64,000 bases of DNA, taken from assembly GCF_017696055.1 (NCBI RefSeq), contig NZ_JAAORG010000001.1, positions 124,001-188,000 of the forward strand, in the 5' to 3' direction. This document shows, one piece after another, positions 29,148-38,172 of the stretch. Position numbers and translations under genes: made by a program. The notes under the pieces are model-generated. The model was given only the letters and a program-made list of their open reading frames with translations. It was not told the DNA's origin and did no database searches. The number at the start of each line of letters is the position of its first letter. Within the stretch, counting starts at the first letter, position 1. Origin of the DNA: Prochlorococcus marinus XMU1406 (GTDB taxonomy: Bacteria > Cyanobacteriota > Cyanobacteriia > PCC-6307 > Cyanobiaceae).

Positions 29148-29969
29148 TTGTTGATTAAGTTTCTTCAAGACGCCGCAGGTAAAGGTGAACTTGATCCATG
29201 GGATATTGACGTAATAAGTGTAATTGATAGCTTTTTAGAGCAATACTCAAATACTTTTAATCAATCTTCAAATAGTCATAGCTCATATCAAAAGGATTTA
29301 GCTGAAACAAGCGAAGCATTTTTTGCGGCTTCCGTACTAGTTAATTTAAAGGCTCAGGTTTTGGAATCTGATGTTTTCAAAGACAATTCTTCAGATTTTG
29401 AAGAAGAATTGTACTTATATGATCAAGATTGGATTGATAAGAAATTTGATATTCCAAAAAATCCTGAAAAATATCTAAGGAGAAGATCAATTGCACAACC
29501 AATTCTTAAACGTACAACAACATTAGGAGAACTTGTAAGTCAGTTAGAGTCCATAGCAGAAGTTATAGAAACCCAAGATCTTCTGCTCATGAAGAGAAAA
29601 ATAAATAAAAAATATTCTGATAAGGCTTTAATTTCTCAAGTAAAATCTTTAGCACATCGGGAGAAACTTCCAGAAACCACTAAAGCATTAGGGAAATTTA
29701 TTGAGGGGTGGGAAAAAGCATTACAATGGATAGATTTTGAATATTTAGTTAAGAAATGGCAAACAGTTGTAAAAAATGATTTAGATAAAGATCGTTTGGG
29801 TGTTTTTTGGGCTTTGTTATTTTTATCATCTGAAAACAAAATTGAAATTAAACAAATTAATTCCTTATATGGCCCAATTCGAATTAAAAGAATAATACCT
29901 GATGGTAGCGTAGCTCAGTTGCCTATAGAAAATCTTGAGGTAAGTAATGCCTCTTCCTCGGCTGCTTAG
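29148..29969 (+). CDS. scpA: Segregation and condensation protein ScpA
   Basis: Kleisin subunit that links SMC heads in chromosome condensation. Seen: the N-terminal LIKFLQDAAGKGELDPWDIDV motif, EAFFAASVLVNLKAQVLES, and a C-terminal winged-helix with AIARLALLFL-like (VFWALLFLSSENKIEI). Length 273 from a TTG at 29148. The homologous region seems to begin earlier (in frame, PIDKQQLGPR), with no ATG, GTG or TTG before an upstream stop, so the true start is uncertain. Confidence 0.85.
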   Translation: MLIKFLQDAAGKGELDPWDIDVISVIDSFLEQYSNTFNQSSNSHSSYQKDLAETSEAFFAASVLVNLKAQVLESDVFKDNSSDFEEELYLYDQDWIDKKFDIPKNPEKYLRRRSIAQPILKRTTTLGELVSQLESIAEVIETQDLLLMKRKINKKYSDKALISQVKSLAHREKLPETTKALGKFIEGWEKALQWIDFEYLVKKWQTVVKNDLDKDRLGVFWALLFLSSENKIEIKQINSLYGPIRIKRIIPDGSVAQLPIENLEVSNASSSAA

Positions 29970-30016
29970 AAGCTTAATAGTAATAACGTATAATTTTAGA
30001 AAATGGTTTTGAATTT

Positions 30017-31195
30017 ATGAAGGCAATGATACTTGCGGCAGGTAAAGGCACACGTGTTCAGCCTATTACTCATGTAATTCCAAAACCGATGATTCCAATT
30101 TTACAAAAACCTGTTATGGAATTTCTCTTGGAACTTTTAAGAGAACATAACTTTAAGGAAATAATGGTAAATGTTTCTCATCTTGCTGAAGAAATTGAAA
30201 ATTATTTTAGGGATGGGCAAAGATTTGGAGTAGAAATTGCATATAGTTTTGAGGGAAGAATTGAAGATGGGGAATTAATAGGTGATGCTTTAGGATCTGC
30301 AGGAGGATTAAAAAAAATTCAGGACTTTCAAAATTTCTTTGACGAAACTTTCGTTGTTTTATGTGGTGATGCTTTAGTTGATTTAGATTTAACTCAAGCT
30401 GTTAAAAAACATAAGCAGAAAGGAGCTATTGCGAGCTTAATAACAAAGAAGGTAACTAAAGATCAAGTATCAAGTTATGGTGTTGTAGTTTCAGATGAAA
30501 ATGGGCGGATAAAGGCTTTTCAGGAAAAGCCATCTGTTGATCAAGCTTTAAGTGACTCTATAAATACAGGAATTTATCTTTTCGAACCCGAAATTTTTAA
30601 TTACATACCTTCAGCTGAGAAATTTGATATTGGAGCTGATCTTTTTCCTAAACTTGTTGAAATGGATTTACCATTTTTTGCATTACCAATGGACTTTGAA
30701 TGGGTAGATATTGGAAAAGTTCCTGATTATTGGAGTGCTATTAGAAATGTATTGCAAGGTAAGGTAAGACAAGTGCAAATACCAGGTAAGGAAATTAAAC
30801 CAGGAGTTTTTACTGGTTTGAATGTAGCGGCTAACTGGGACAAAGTTAATATTACCGGGCCGGTTTATATAGGAGGCATGACTAGGATAGAGGATGGAGC
30901 AACTATTATTGGCCCTTCCATGATTGGACCTAGTTGTTGCATTTGCGAGGGGGCAACTATAGATAACTCAATTATTTTTGATTATTCAAAAATTGGTAAA
31001 GGTGTACGGCTTATGGATAAGTTAGTATTTGGTAAATATTGTGTTGGGAAAAATGGAGATCATTTTGATTTGCAAGATGCATCTTTAGATTGGTTAATAA
31101 CAGATTCAAGAAGATCTGATTTGACTGAGCCGTCGCCTCAGCAGAAAGCTATGGCAGAATTATTAGGTACTGATTTGATTAATATTCCAGACTAA
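30017..31195 (+). CDS. Sugar-phosphate nucleotidyltransferase (mannose-1-P guanylyltransferase-like)
   Basis: Joins an NTP with a sugar-1-phosphate. Seen: N-terminal nucleotide-binding MILAAGKGTRVQPIT with KPMIPI (residues 4-30), metal-binding Asp in LCGDALVDLD (about 114-123), then FEWVDIGKVPDYW and a C-terminal left-handed beta-helix of hexapeptide repeats (about 265-345). Length 392 matches GDP-mannose or glucose-1-phosphate types; the nucleotide and sugar are not decided by sequence. Product likely feeds cell-surface glycans. Confidence 0.85.
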   Translation: MKAMILAAGKGTRVQPITHVIPKPMIPILQKPVMEFLLELLREHNFKEIMVNVSHLAEEIENYFRDGQRFGVEIAYSFEGRIEDGELIGDALGSAGGLKKIQDFQNFFDETFVVLCGDALVDLDLTQAVKKHKQKGAIASLITKKVTKDQVSSYGVVVSDENGRIKAFQEKPSVDQALSDSINTGIYLFEPEIFNYIPSAEKFDIGADLFPKLVEMDLPFFALPMDFEWVDIGKVPDYWSAIRNVLQGKVRQVQIPGKEIKPGVFTGLNVAANWDKVNITGPVYIGGMTRIEDGATIIGPSMIGPSCCICEGATIDNSIIFDYSKIGKGVRLMDKLVFGKYCVGKNGDHFDLQDASLDWLITDSRRSDLTEPSPQQKAMAELLGTDLINIPD

Positions 31196-32069
31196 GATCA
31201 GCTTTTTTAATAATCTCAGGAATTAAATGCTCTGCCTTCACGGCCATTAGATGAACACCATTTGAGATATTAAAAAAATCATGAGCTTGTTCAGCTGCAA
31301 TTTTAATACCTTCCTGTAAAGGGTCTTTAGCATCTTTAAGACGATTTAAGATATTTTCAGGAATGCTTGCGCCTGGAACGTATTTGTTTATAAATAGAGC
31401 GTTTTTGTAAGACTTCAATAGGAATACACCTGCAATAACAGGAATTTCAAGAGGATTGCTAATTTTTTCACAAAATTCTATCAAATTTTTTTTCTCCATA
31501 ACCATTTGAGTTTGTATAAATCCAGCTCCAGCCTCTTTTTTCTTTCTTATTCTATTTTCTAAACTTTTTTTATTTCTGCAACTAGGATCAGCTGCGGCAC
31601 CTGCGAAAATAAATGTTTTTTTATCGGAAAGTTCGCCTAGCGTAGGATCAATTCCTTTATTGAAAGCCTGAATTTGCTTAAGCAATTTAACTGACTCAAA
31701 CTCATGTACTGCTTTAGCATTTTGTTGATCCCCGGCTTTTACTGAATCACCGGTGATGCATAAGATGTTTCTAATTCCTAAAGCATTTGCTCCCAAAATA
31801 TCTGATTGTAAAGCAATTTTATTACGATCTCTGCAAGATATTTGCATTACTGGTTCTATTCCATTTTCCAGTAATAGTTTGGACATTGCCAAACTGCACA
31901 TTCTCATTACAGCTCTGCTTCCGTCAGTAATGTTAACAGCATGTACCTTATCTTTCAAAAGTTGTGCTATCTTAAGAGATCTTATGGGGTCTCCACCTCT
32001 TGGCGGCATTAACTCTGCCGTTATTACTTTAGATTTTTTTTCTAAAGTCTGCTGAAGTTTTGATTTCAA
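31179..32069 (-). CDS. metF: Methylenetetrahydrofolate reductase
   Basis: Reduces 5,10-methylene-THF to 5-methyl-THF for methionine synthesis; flavoprotein. Seen: N-terminal TAELMPPRGGDP, HAVNITDGSR, LCITGDSVKAGDQQ, FIFAGAAADPSCR, GAGFIQTQMVME and IPVIAGVFLL, all typical. Length 296. Its end overlaps the convergent nucleotidyltransferase gene by 17 nt. Confidence 0.93.
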   Translation of the reverse strand: MKSKLQQTLEKKSKVITAELMPPRGGDPIRSLKIAQLLKDKVHAVNITDGSRAVMRMCSLAMSKLLLENGIEPVMQISCRDRNKIALQSDILGANALGIRNILCITGDSVKAGDQQNAKAVHEFESVKLLKQIQAFNKGIDPTLGELSDKKTFIFAGAAADPSCRNKKSLENRIRKKKEAGAGFIQTQMVMEKKNLIEFCEKISNPLEIPVIAGVFLLKSYKNALFINKYVPGASIPENILNRLKDAKDPLQEGIKIAAEQAHDFFNISNGVHLMAVKAEHLIPEIIKKADLSLEY

Positions 32070-32146
32070 TTGCTTTTGTTTCCTAGTTGGTTAACAAGTG
32101 TACTGAGATTGCTAAACTTAATTAATATAAAAAAGGAACTGTTTAA

Positions 32147-32425
32147 ATGCAAATGGTTGAAGAAGAAGTAAACAACATTGACATGATGGGTCTCTCAGCA
32201 AGAGAGATGGAAATCATTGATCTCGTAGCTGATGGGCTTACAAATCAAGAAATTGCGGTAAAACTAACCATTAGTAAAAGAACTGTTGATAATCATGTAA
32301 GTAATATGTTTACAAAAACTGGTTCTAAAAACAGAGTAGCACTTTTGAATTGGGCAATGGACAATGGAAAAATTTGTAGGGATGGATTTAATTGTTGTTC
32401 ACTCCCAGACTCTGATCAAGCTTAG
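32147..32425 (+). CDS. pedR: Small LuxR-type regulator, PedR-like
   Basis: 92 residues: nothing but a LuxR/FixJ helix-turn-helix (about 18-80: LSAREMEIIDLVADGLTNQEIAVKL, then SKRTVDNHVSNMFTKTG) plus a short Cys-containing end CRDGFNCC. It has no receiver domain. This matches PedR (Ssl0564) of Synechocystis, a small LuxR protein whose activity responds to photosynthetic electron transport through thioredoxin and a conserved cysteine. A good AAGGA lies 9-10 nt before the ATG. Name by resemblance; the redox role is inferred. Confidence 0.75.
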   Translation: MQMVEEEVNNIDMMGLSAREMEIIDLVADGLTNQEIAVKLTISKRTVDNHVSNMFTKTGSKNRVALLNWAMDNGKICRDGFNCCSLPDSDQA

Positions 32426-32576
32426 TATTACCCTTTACTGTTTTTTTACTATTAGCCAAATCCATCAAACAATAATTTGTAGAACCTAATTCGAAGAGTT
32501 CAGCATATGCAATACAAGCATCTTTGTCTGAATCAACAAATCTTAATATTCCTTCTTTGTCGTAAAGACCATACAT
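32388..32576 (-). CDS. Small conserved-looking hypothetical protein
   Basis: 62 residues with MYGLYDKEGILRFVD and DACIAYAELFEL, a short alpha/beta pattern that I recall as a small marine picocyanobacterial protein. No family named. It is convergent with the PedR-like gene and overlaps its 3' end by 38 nt in antisense. No membrane segment. Its strongest support is the regular order of the first 40 residues; the last 20 overlap the neighbour and look unconstrained. Confidence 0.6.
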   Translation of the reverse strand: MYGLYDKEGILRFVDSDKDACIAYAELFELGSTNYCLMDLANSKKTVKGNTKLDQSLGVNNN

Positions 32577-32642
32577 CTGAAGAAAATAAAAATTACTTTG
32601 CTTGAATATAAAGAAAATATAAATGATGAGCGACTCCTTTGA

Positions 32643-33140
32643 CTAGTTAATTTTGAAAGTTGTCAAATAGTCTTCTTTCCACTCTGAAAAAGGATTGTTA
32701 GCAAGACTGAAATTGGAGTAATGAGTCAGCCCAGTAATTTCTTTTGAAATGAAAGATGGGAAAAATAAATCTTCTTCTTCATTAGAAAGTTCAATTTCTG
32801 CAATTTCAAGTGGATAATTATTTTCTTTAAAGCAATCTATAATCCAAGATTTTTTATTAACTTCTAAAAAGTATCTTTCTTTTTTAATTATACTTGTAAG
32901 ATTTGACATTATTGTTTCAGAATCCCTTCGCGGAATGGAGTACTCAAATTCAAAGTTGGTAAAGCCTTTGATATGTTTTTTGAGTGTAATTTTAGAGTCT
33001 TTGCTTGAGACCCTTACTCTAATAATCCAACCATCTAGAGTGTTGGATAAATATCCTTGTTCAATATAAGTTTTTTTAATTATGAATTCTTTCCAACTAT
33101 CATTTTTTATAAGAAATCTTCTTTCTATTTCTAAGGCCAT
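32643..33140 (-). CDS. CYTH-domain protein (triphosphate tunnel metalloenzyme)
   Basis: Member of the CYTH family, usually inorganic or thiamine triphosphatases in bacteria. Seen: N-terminal EIERRF, where the family signature is ExExK, so the Lys is Arg here; Arg and Lys residues on alternate strands (IRVRVS, ITLKKHIKG); acidic EIAEIELSNEEED near residue 130. Length 165 is typical. Directly downstream of nadK on the same strand, with no gap. Confidence 0.82.
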   Translation of the reverse strand: MALEIERRFLIKNDSWKEFIIKKTYIEQGYLSNTLDGWIIRVRVSSKDSKITLKKHIKGFTNFEFEYSIPRRDSETIMSNLTSIIKKERYFLEVNKKSWIIDCFKENNYPLEIAEIELSNEEEDLFFPSFISKEITGLTHYSNFSLANNPFSEWKEDYLTTFKIN

Positions 33141-34052
33141 TTAATTTTTTGGATTTTTTTGAGATAAATCACCTTTCCAATCTAGTTTTTTTATGAGGGT
33201 TTTATAGTAATTAGTGCTTTTTTTAAACTTTATTATTTTGCAGGGTGATGCCCCTTTTTTGATCTCACAATAATAAGATTCCTTAATAGTCATACATTTT
33301 GAACCGTCTCTCCATAATTTAATTTCCCCTTTACTTTTTTTTACAGGTTTAATTATTACCTTACTTGTATTAGGTATAACTATTGGTCTACTTGCCAAGC
33401 TCATTGGGCATATAGGGTTAATTATCATGGCATCAATACTAGGATGCACTATTGGACCACCTGCAGCCATTGAGTAGGCTGTTGAACCTGTAGATGTAGA
33501 TATTATTAATCCATCACCTTTATATTCATTCACCTTCTCGTTGTCTATTTTAATTTGTATTTGGTTGGTAGGGGAAATGTCTTCTTCAACAGATTTAAAA
33601 TAAAAATCATTTAAGGCATCGTAGCTTTTTATTATCTTTTTCTCAGAATTTGTCACGTTAATACAAACATTACAATTTAATCTGTTACGAAAGTCAATTG
33701 TATATTCTTCGTTCTCAAGGATTTCAATAAAAGATTTGTCAAACAAAAAATCTTTTTCTTGCGTAAGGAATCCCAGATTACCACCAATATTAATGCTCAA
33801 TAAAGGAATGTCATAATCAGCTAAAGCATTTGCACATTTTAGGAAGGTTCCGTCCCCACCAAGAACTATGCCAATATTTGGTCGCAATTCTGGATTAGAA
33901 AGATATTTTTCAATTTCATCTTTTTGAAAATCACTTTCAATTCTATTTGATTTTATATTTTTAGCTTTAAGGACTTCTTCACAGAATTTAGAAGCCTCTT
34001 GAGCTATAGAACTATCTGAACGATATAAAATAAGCACTAATGAAAGTTTCAT
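33141..34052 (-). CDS. nadK: NAD kinase
   Basis: Makes NADP+ from NAD+. Seen: [13 protein letters not shown] (about 64-76), [11 protein letters not shown], the conserved NDFYFK (NE/D motif) near residue 146, and [20 protein letters not shown] (about 179-198). Length 303 is normal. Nine bases after ndhE on the same strand, so it may share the ndh transcript; NADP pool and NDH-1 are both redox functions. Confidence 0.95.
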   Translation of the reverse strand: MKLSLVLILYRSDSSIAQEASKFCEEVLKAKNIKSNRIESDFQKDEIEKYLSNPELRPNIGIVLGGDGTFLKCANALADYDIPLLSINIGGNLGFLTQEKDFLFDKSFIEILENEEYTIDFRNRLNCNVCINVTNSEKKIIKSYDALNDFYFKSVEEDISPTNQIQIKIDNEKVNEYKGDGLIISTSTGSTAYSMAAGGPIVHPSIDAMIINPICPMSLASRPIVIPNTSKVIIKPVKKSKGEIKLWRDGSKCMTIKESYYCEIKKGASPCKIIKFKKSTNYYKTLIKKLDWKGDLSQKNPKN

Positions 34053-34061
34053 GTAGTGGTT

Positions 34062-34385
34062 TTACCATTTTAATAAATTAAAACTTTCCATATCTACAGT
34101 CACCCTATTTCTATAAAGAGATAATAAGATAGCTAATCCAACTGCTGCTTCTGCGGCAGCAACTGTAATCACAAAAATTGTAAAAACTTGTCCTTGAATT
34201 AAATTATTATCAACATAGGAAGAAAACGCCATTAAGTTTATATTTACTGCGTTGAGCATTAACTCAATGCTCATAAGAACTCTTACTGCATTCCTACTGT
34301 TTAATAATCCCCAAATCCCAATACAGAATAGTGCTGAAGATACTATTAAAAATGCTTGAATAGGAATTGATTCTAAACTCATCAT
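34062..34385 (-). CDS. ndhE: NDH-1 subunit NdhE
   Basis: NuoK homolog, 107 residues with three membrane segments. Seen: GLLNSRNAVRVLMSIELMLNAVNIN (with the conserved membrane Glu) and VITVAAAEAAVGLAILLSLYR. Part of ndhA-I-G-E, all on the minus strand with short gaps. Confidence 0.96.
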   Translation of the reverse strand: MMSLESIPIQAFLIVSSALFCIGIWGLLNSRNAVRVLMSIELMLNAVNINLMAFSSYVDNNLIQGQVFTIFVITVAAAEAAVGLAILLSLYRNRVTVDMESFNLLKW

Positions 34386-34400
34386 AAGAAAGGGTAAAGG

Positions 34401-35000
34401 TTAATTTTTATTTGTAAGTAATGGTTCTGATGATTTTTCAATTAACTCTTGATCAACAGGTAATCCAGTGGAAATATCCTTGCTCATTACATCTCTTCTA
34501 GCTAAAACAATAGCTCCAATCATTGCCATTAAAAGTAAAACTGAGGCTACTTCAAATGGGAGTAAATAATCACTAAATAGATGTTCTCCAATTCTGATTG
34601 TTGATTCTTCTCCTATAGAGTTTTGAGGACTTGATAGGCTCCATACATTAGTCAAGTCAACTCTTATTAAAAGGCTTAGCAGTGTTAAACATATTGATGT
34701 TGATATGATTCTTCTGGATTTAATGTCATTTATTGGCTTTAGATCTTCTTTTTTATTGACTAGCATTATTGCAAAGATTATTAATACATTAACCGCACCT
34801 ACATAAACTAAAACTTGTGCTGCAGCAACGAAACTTGCATTTAAAAGAAGATATAATCCTGCCACACTCATGAAAACTCCTCCTAGAAGAAAGGCTGAAT
34901 AAACAATACTTTCTAGCAATACAACACCGAGTGCTCCAATAAGGATAACTAAAGATAAAATTGTAAAACAAATAATTTGAGTTGTTACTGCAATAGACAT
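34401..35000 (-). CDS. ndhG: NDH-1 subunit NdhG
   Basis: NuoJ homolog, 199 residues, five membrane segments. Seen: FLLGGVFMSVAGLYLLLNASFVAAAQVLVYVG-type block, including the family VYVGAVNVLIIFAIML. The C-terminus from 165 is soluble. Fifteen bases upstream of ndhE. Confidence 0.95.
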   Translation of the reverse strand: MSIAVTTQIICFTILSLVILIGALGVVLLESIVYSAFLLGGVFMSVAGLYLLLNASFVAAAQVLVYVGAVNVLIIFAIMLVNKKEDLKPINDIKSRRIISTSICLTLLSLLIRVDLTNVWSLSSPQNSIGEESTIRIGEHLFSDYLLPFEVASVLLLMAMIGAIVLARRDVMSKDISTGLPVDQELIEKSSEPLLTNKN

Positions 35001-35013
35001 AAATTAATGTAAG

Positions 35014-35640
35014 TTAGTTATTTGGATTAGAAACTTTATCTTTATTTTCTTTAGATTCTGATCTCATCCAATCATAGACTTCTTCAGGTAATTTACCAAC
35101 TCTATTATCTGAGGCTGGGATTTCATGAGGATCCATGACACCTTTAGGAAGATAGGCAAGTTCTCTTAGAGGTTTAACTGAAGGGTCTGTTGTGACGTTT
35201 GTAGGTAACCTACCAAGTGCAACATTATCAAAATTTAGATTGTGTCTGTCAAAAGTAGCTAACTCATATTCTTCGGTCATTGAAAGACAATTAGTTGGAC
35301 AATATTCAACACAATTCCCACAAAATATACAAACTCCAAAATCTATAGAGTAATTTCTTAGTTCCTTTTTTTTGGTTTCTTTATTCATTACCCAATCAAC
35401 TACTGGTAGATTTATGGGACATACTCTCACGCAAACTTCACAAGCAATACATTTATCGAATTCGTAATGTATCCTTCCTCTATATCTTTCGGAAGGTATT
35501 AATTTTTCATACGGATATTGGACAGTAACAGGTCTTCTTCGAAGATGATCAAAAGTTACCGATAAACCATTATATAAATATTTGCCAGCATTAAATGCTT
35601 CTTTGATATAGCTATTTATTTGTTGAAGGAAATTTTTCAT
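35014..35640 (-). CDS. ndhI: NDH-1 subunit NdhI (two 4Fe-4S)
   Basis: Peripheral-arm ferredoxin-like subunit (NuoI homolog), 208 residues. Two cluster motifs are visible: [16 protein letters not shown] (about 64-79) and [16 protein letters not shown] (about 104-119). Conserved [13 protein letters not shown] just before. C-terminal part is specific to cyanobacteria. Electrons from ferredoxin are carried here toward plastoquinone. Confidence 0.96.
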   Translation of the reverse strand: MKNFLQQINSYIKEAFNAGKYLYNGLSVTFDHLRRRPVTVQYPYEKLIPSERYRGRIHYEFDKCIACEVCVRVCPINLPVVDWVMNKETKKKELRNYSIDFGVCIFCGNCVEYCPTNCLSMTEEYELATFDRHNLNFDNVALGRLPTNVTTDPSVKPLRELAYLPKGVMDPHEIPASDNRVGKLPEEVYDWMRSESKENKDKVSNPNN

Positions 35641-35708
35641 TTTGAAGAATTCACTTGGTAGTTTTATTTTAGTGGATTAATTTATAATTTAAGTATTTTT
35701 ACTTAAAT

Positions 35709-36827
35709 TTAACCACCAAAGAATTGCGGAAAAGCAAGTTTTAATCCCGCAGTTATCAAAAGATTAGCAAGAGAAATTGGAAGAAGAAACTTCCATCCTA
35801 GATCTAAAAGTTGATCTATTCTTACTCTAGGAGTTGTCCAACGTAATAATATCGCAATGAAAACTAAAAGATATGCTTTTAATACAGTCATAACAATTCC
35901 TATTGATGCGGTGAAAATCTGTATAAAGGGTGCATTGATGGGTAAATTTAGGAACTTAGCAATTAATTCAACTGGAATTGGAAAACCCCATCCTCCTAAA
36001 TAAAGAATTGATACTAATAAAGCTGAAAGGATTAAATTAATGTAACTCCCAAGGTAGAACAGTGCAAATTTCATTCCTGCATATTCAGTTTGGTATCCTG
36101 CAACTAACTCTTCTTCAGCTTCAGGTAAGTCAAATGGAAGTCTTTCGCATTCTGCAAGAGCACAAATCCAAAAGACTATAAAACCAACTGGTTGCCTCCA
36201 AATATTCCAACTTAGGATTCCAGCTCCACTTTGTTGATTGACAATGTCAATAGTACTAAGAGAATTTGTCATTAGTACAATAGCTAGTACAGATAAAGCT
36301 AAAGGTATTTCATAACTTATTGATTGAGCTGCTGCTCTTAGTCCTCCTAATAATGAATATTTATTATTTGATGCATATCCGCTCATAAGAAGTCCAATTG
36401 GCTGGATACTGCTTAAAGCGATCCATAGGAAAATTCCAATACCAACGTTACTTATTAAAAGATTTTGTCCAAAAGGAACAATTAGCCAGGAGAGAATTAC
36501 TGGGACAAGAACTAATATAGGCCCTGCAGTGAAGAGAATTCCATCCGCTTTAGCAGGAATAATATCCTCTTTGACAAGTAATTTAAGGCCATCTGCAATT
36601 GGTTGGAGTACGCCAAGAGCTCCTGCGTATTCGGGACCTATTCTTTGTTGAGCAGCAGCAGATATTTTTCTTTCAAGCCAAACTGTTACCAAAACGCCAA
36701 CTACTGCTGCTACTAAAACCAAAAGCATAGGTAGAGGGAGCCAAATTATATGAGCGATTTCACTAGAAAGGCCAAAACCTTTTAAGAATTCATTAAAAAT
36801 ATATTCGAGATCTAATCCGTATTCCAA
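35709..36827 (-). CDS. ndhA: NDH-1 subunit NdhA
   Basis: NuoH homolog, 372 residues, about eight membrane segments, forms the quinone channel. Seen: [32 protein letters not shown], and the loop [22 protein letters not shown] (in two conserved pieces). First of the ndhA-I-G-E run; gltA precedes it by 75 nt. Confidence 0.96.
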   Translation of the reverse strand: MEYGLDLEYIFNEFLKGFGLSSEIAHIIWLPLPMLLVLVAAVVGVLVTVWLERKISAAAQQRIGPEYAGALGVLQPIADGLKLLVKEDIIPAKADGILFTAGPILVLVPVILSWLIVPFGQNLLISNVGIGIFLWIALSSIQPIGLLMSGYASNNKYSLLGGLRAAAQSISYEIPLALSVLAIVLMTNSLSTIDIVNQQSGAGILSWNIWRQPVGFIVFWICALAECERLPFDLPEAEEELVAGYQTEYAGMKFALFYLGSYINLILSALLVSILYLGGWGFPIPVELIAKFLNLPINAPFIQIFTASIGIVMTVLKAYLLVFIAILLRWTTPRVRIDQLLDLGWKFLLPISLANLLITAGLKLAFPQFFGG

Positions 36828-36902
36828 AATTTTTTTGTTATTTACTTAATACATTAACTCTTCACAAACGATATGTGTGTTTTTTATGAAAAGCTGCAAA
36901 TA

Positions 36903-38048
36903 TTATTCTCTATTTTCTAGGCTGATCCAATCTCTTGGTGCTGAACCGGTATAGATTTGCGATGGTCTAAAAATTCTATTTGCTCCCAGTTGCTCTCTCC
37001 AATGAGCTAACCAACCTGCAACTCTAGATATGGCAAAAATTGGAGTAAATAAATCGCGAGGAATACCAAGTTTTCTATAAACAAGACCAGAATAAAAGTC
37101 AACGTTAGGGAATATACCCTTTGGGCCAAGTCTTGGTATTGCCTCTACCTCTATTGATTTAGCAACTTCATACATTTCATCTGCTCCAAATCTAATAAAA
37201 AGCTCTTCTGCCAGCTTTTGAAGAATAATTGCTCTTGGATCTTTGACTTTATATTCTCTATGACCGAAGCCCATTATCTTATTTTTATTTTTTATCGCGT
37301 TATCTAAAAAAGAAGCAGCATTTTCTGGAGTTTTGATTTCTTCTAACATTGCAATCACATCTTCATTTGCTCCTCCGTGGAGGGGGCCAGCAAGAGTTCC
37401 TACTGCAGATGCGATAACAGCATATGGGTCTGTAAGAGTGCTCGCAGTCACTCTAGCGCTAAATGTACTCGCGTTTAAACTATGTTCGGCATGTAGAATT
37501 AAACACCTATCAAAAACTTTTGCAGCTATCGGATCTTGTTCTTTTTCAGTCAGCATGTAAAGAAAATTTGATGAGTAAGTTAAATCATCACGAGGTTGAA
37601 TAGGGTCTTGTCCTTTTCTAATAAGTTGAAATGCAGCGATCATAGTGGGTATTTTTGCTATCAGTCTTATCACTGCGTTGTAAATGTAATTAGGATCATC
37701 TATTGCTCTACGCGAATAGAAAAGCCCCAAAGAAGCTGCGCTAGATTGAAGAGCGTCCATAGGATGACCTGTCGCAGGGAAACATTTCATCATATCTCTG
37801 ACTCTAAAACTTAACCTTCGATGCATCTGAACTTCTTGTTCAAAGTCTCTCAGTTGAATAGCTGTAGGTAATTCACCCCAAATCAATAGGTAAGCAGTTT
37901 CTAAAAAACTGCTTTTTTTGGATAGTTCCTCAATGGAATAGCCTCTGTACAATAATTTACCTTTGTTGCCGTCAATATCACATATAGATGAATTAGTAAC
38001 TGGGACACCCTCTAATCCTGGTTTTAAAATTAGTTTGTTAGTGTCCAA
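36903..38048 (-). CDS. gltA: Citrate synthase
   Basis: Condenses acetyl-CoA and oxaloacetate. Seen: HAEHSLNASTFSARV, GGANEDVIAML (with GPLHGG, conserved His) and GFGHREYKVKDPRA with the catalytic His, and a catalytic Asp in VDFYSGLVY. Length 381 is that of the short bacterial type. In an incomplete TCA cycle it feeds 2-oxoglutarate for nitrogen assimilation. Confidence 0.96.
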   Translation of the reverse strand: MDTNKLILKPGLEGVPVTNSSICDIDGNKGKLLYRGYSIEELSKKSSFLETAYLLIWGELPTAIQLRDFEQEVQMHRRLSFRVRDMMKCFPATGHPMDALQSSAASLGLFYSRRAIDDPNYIYNAVIRLIAKIPTMIAAFQLIRKGQDPIQPRDDLTYSSNFLYMLTEKEQDPIAAKVFDRCLILHAEHSLNASTFSARVTASTLTDPYAVIASAVGTLAGPLHGGANEDVIAMLEEIKTPENAASFLDNAIKNKNKIMGFGHREYKVKDPRAIILQKLAEELFIRFGADEMYEVAKSIEVEAIPRLGPKGIFPNVDFYSGLVYRKLGIPRDLFTPIFAISRVAGWLAHWREQLGANRIFRPSQIYTGSAPRDWISLENRE

Positions 38049-38172
38049 TTGCTTAATTCAATATCAAATACTTATAGATTAAAGATAGTCAATTAATTTT
38101 TAATTAACCACAAGTTATTAACTTCACAAGAATTTCAAATGATTCTCTTTGAAGCTTATTTGAATAACTTAA

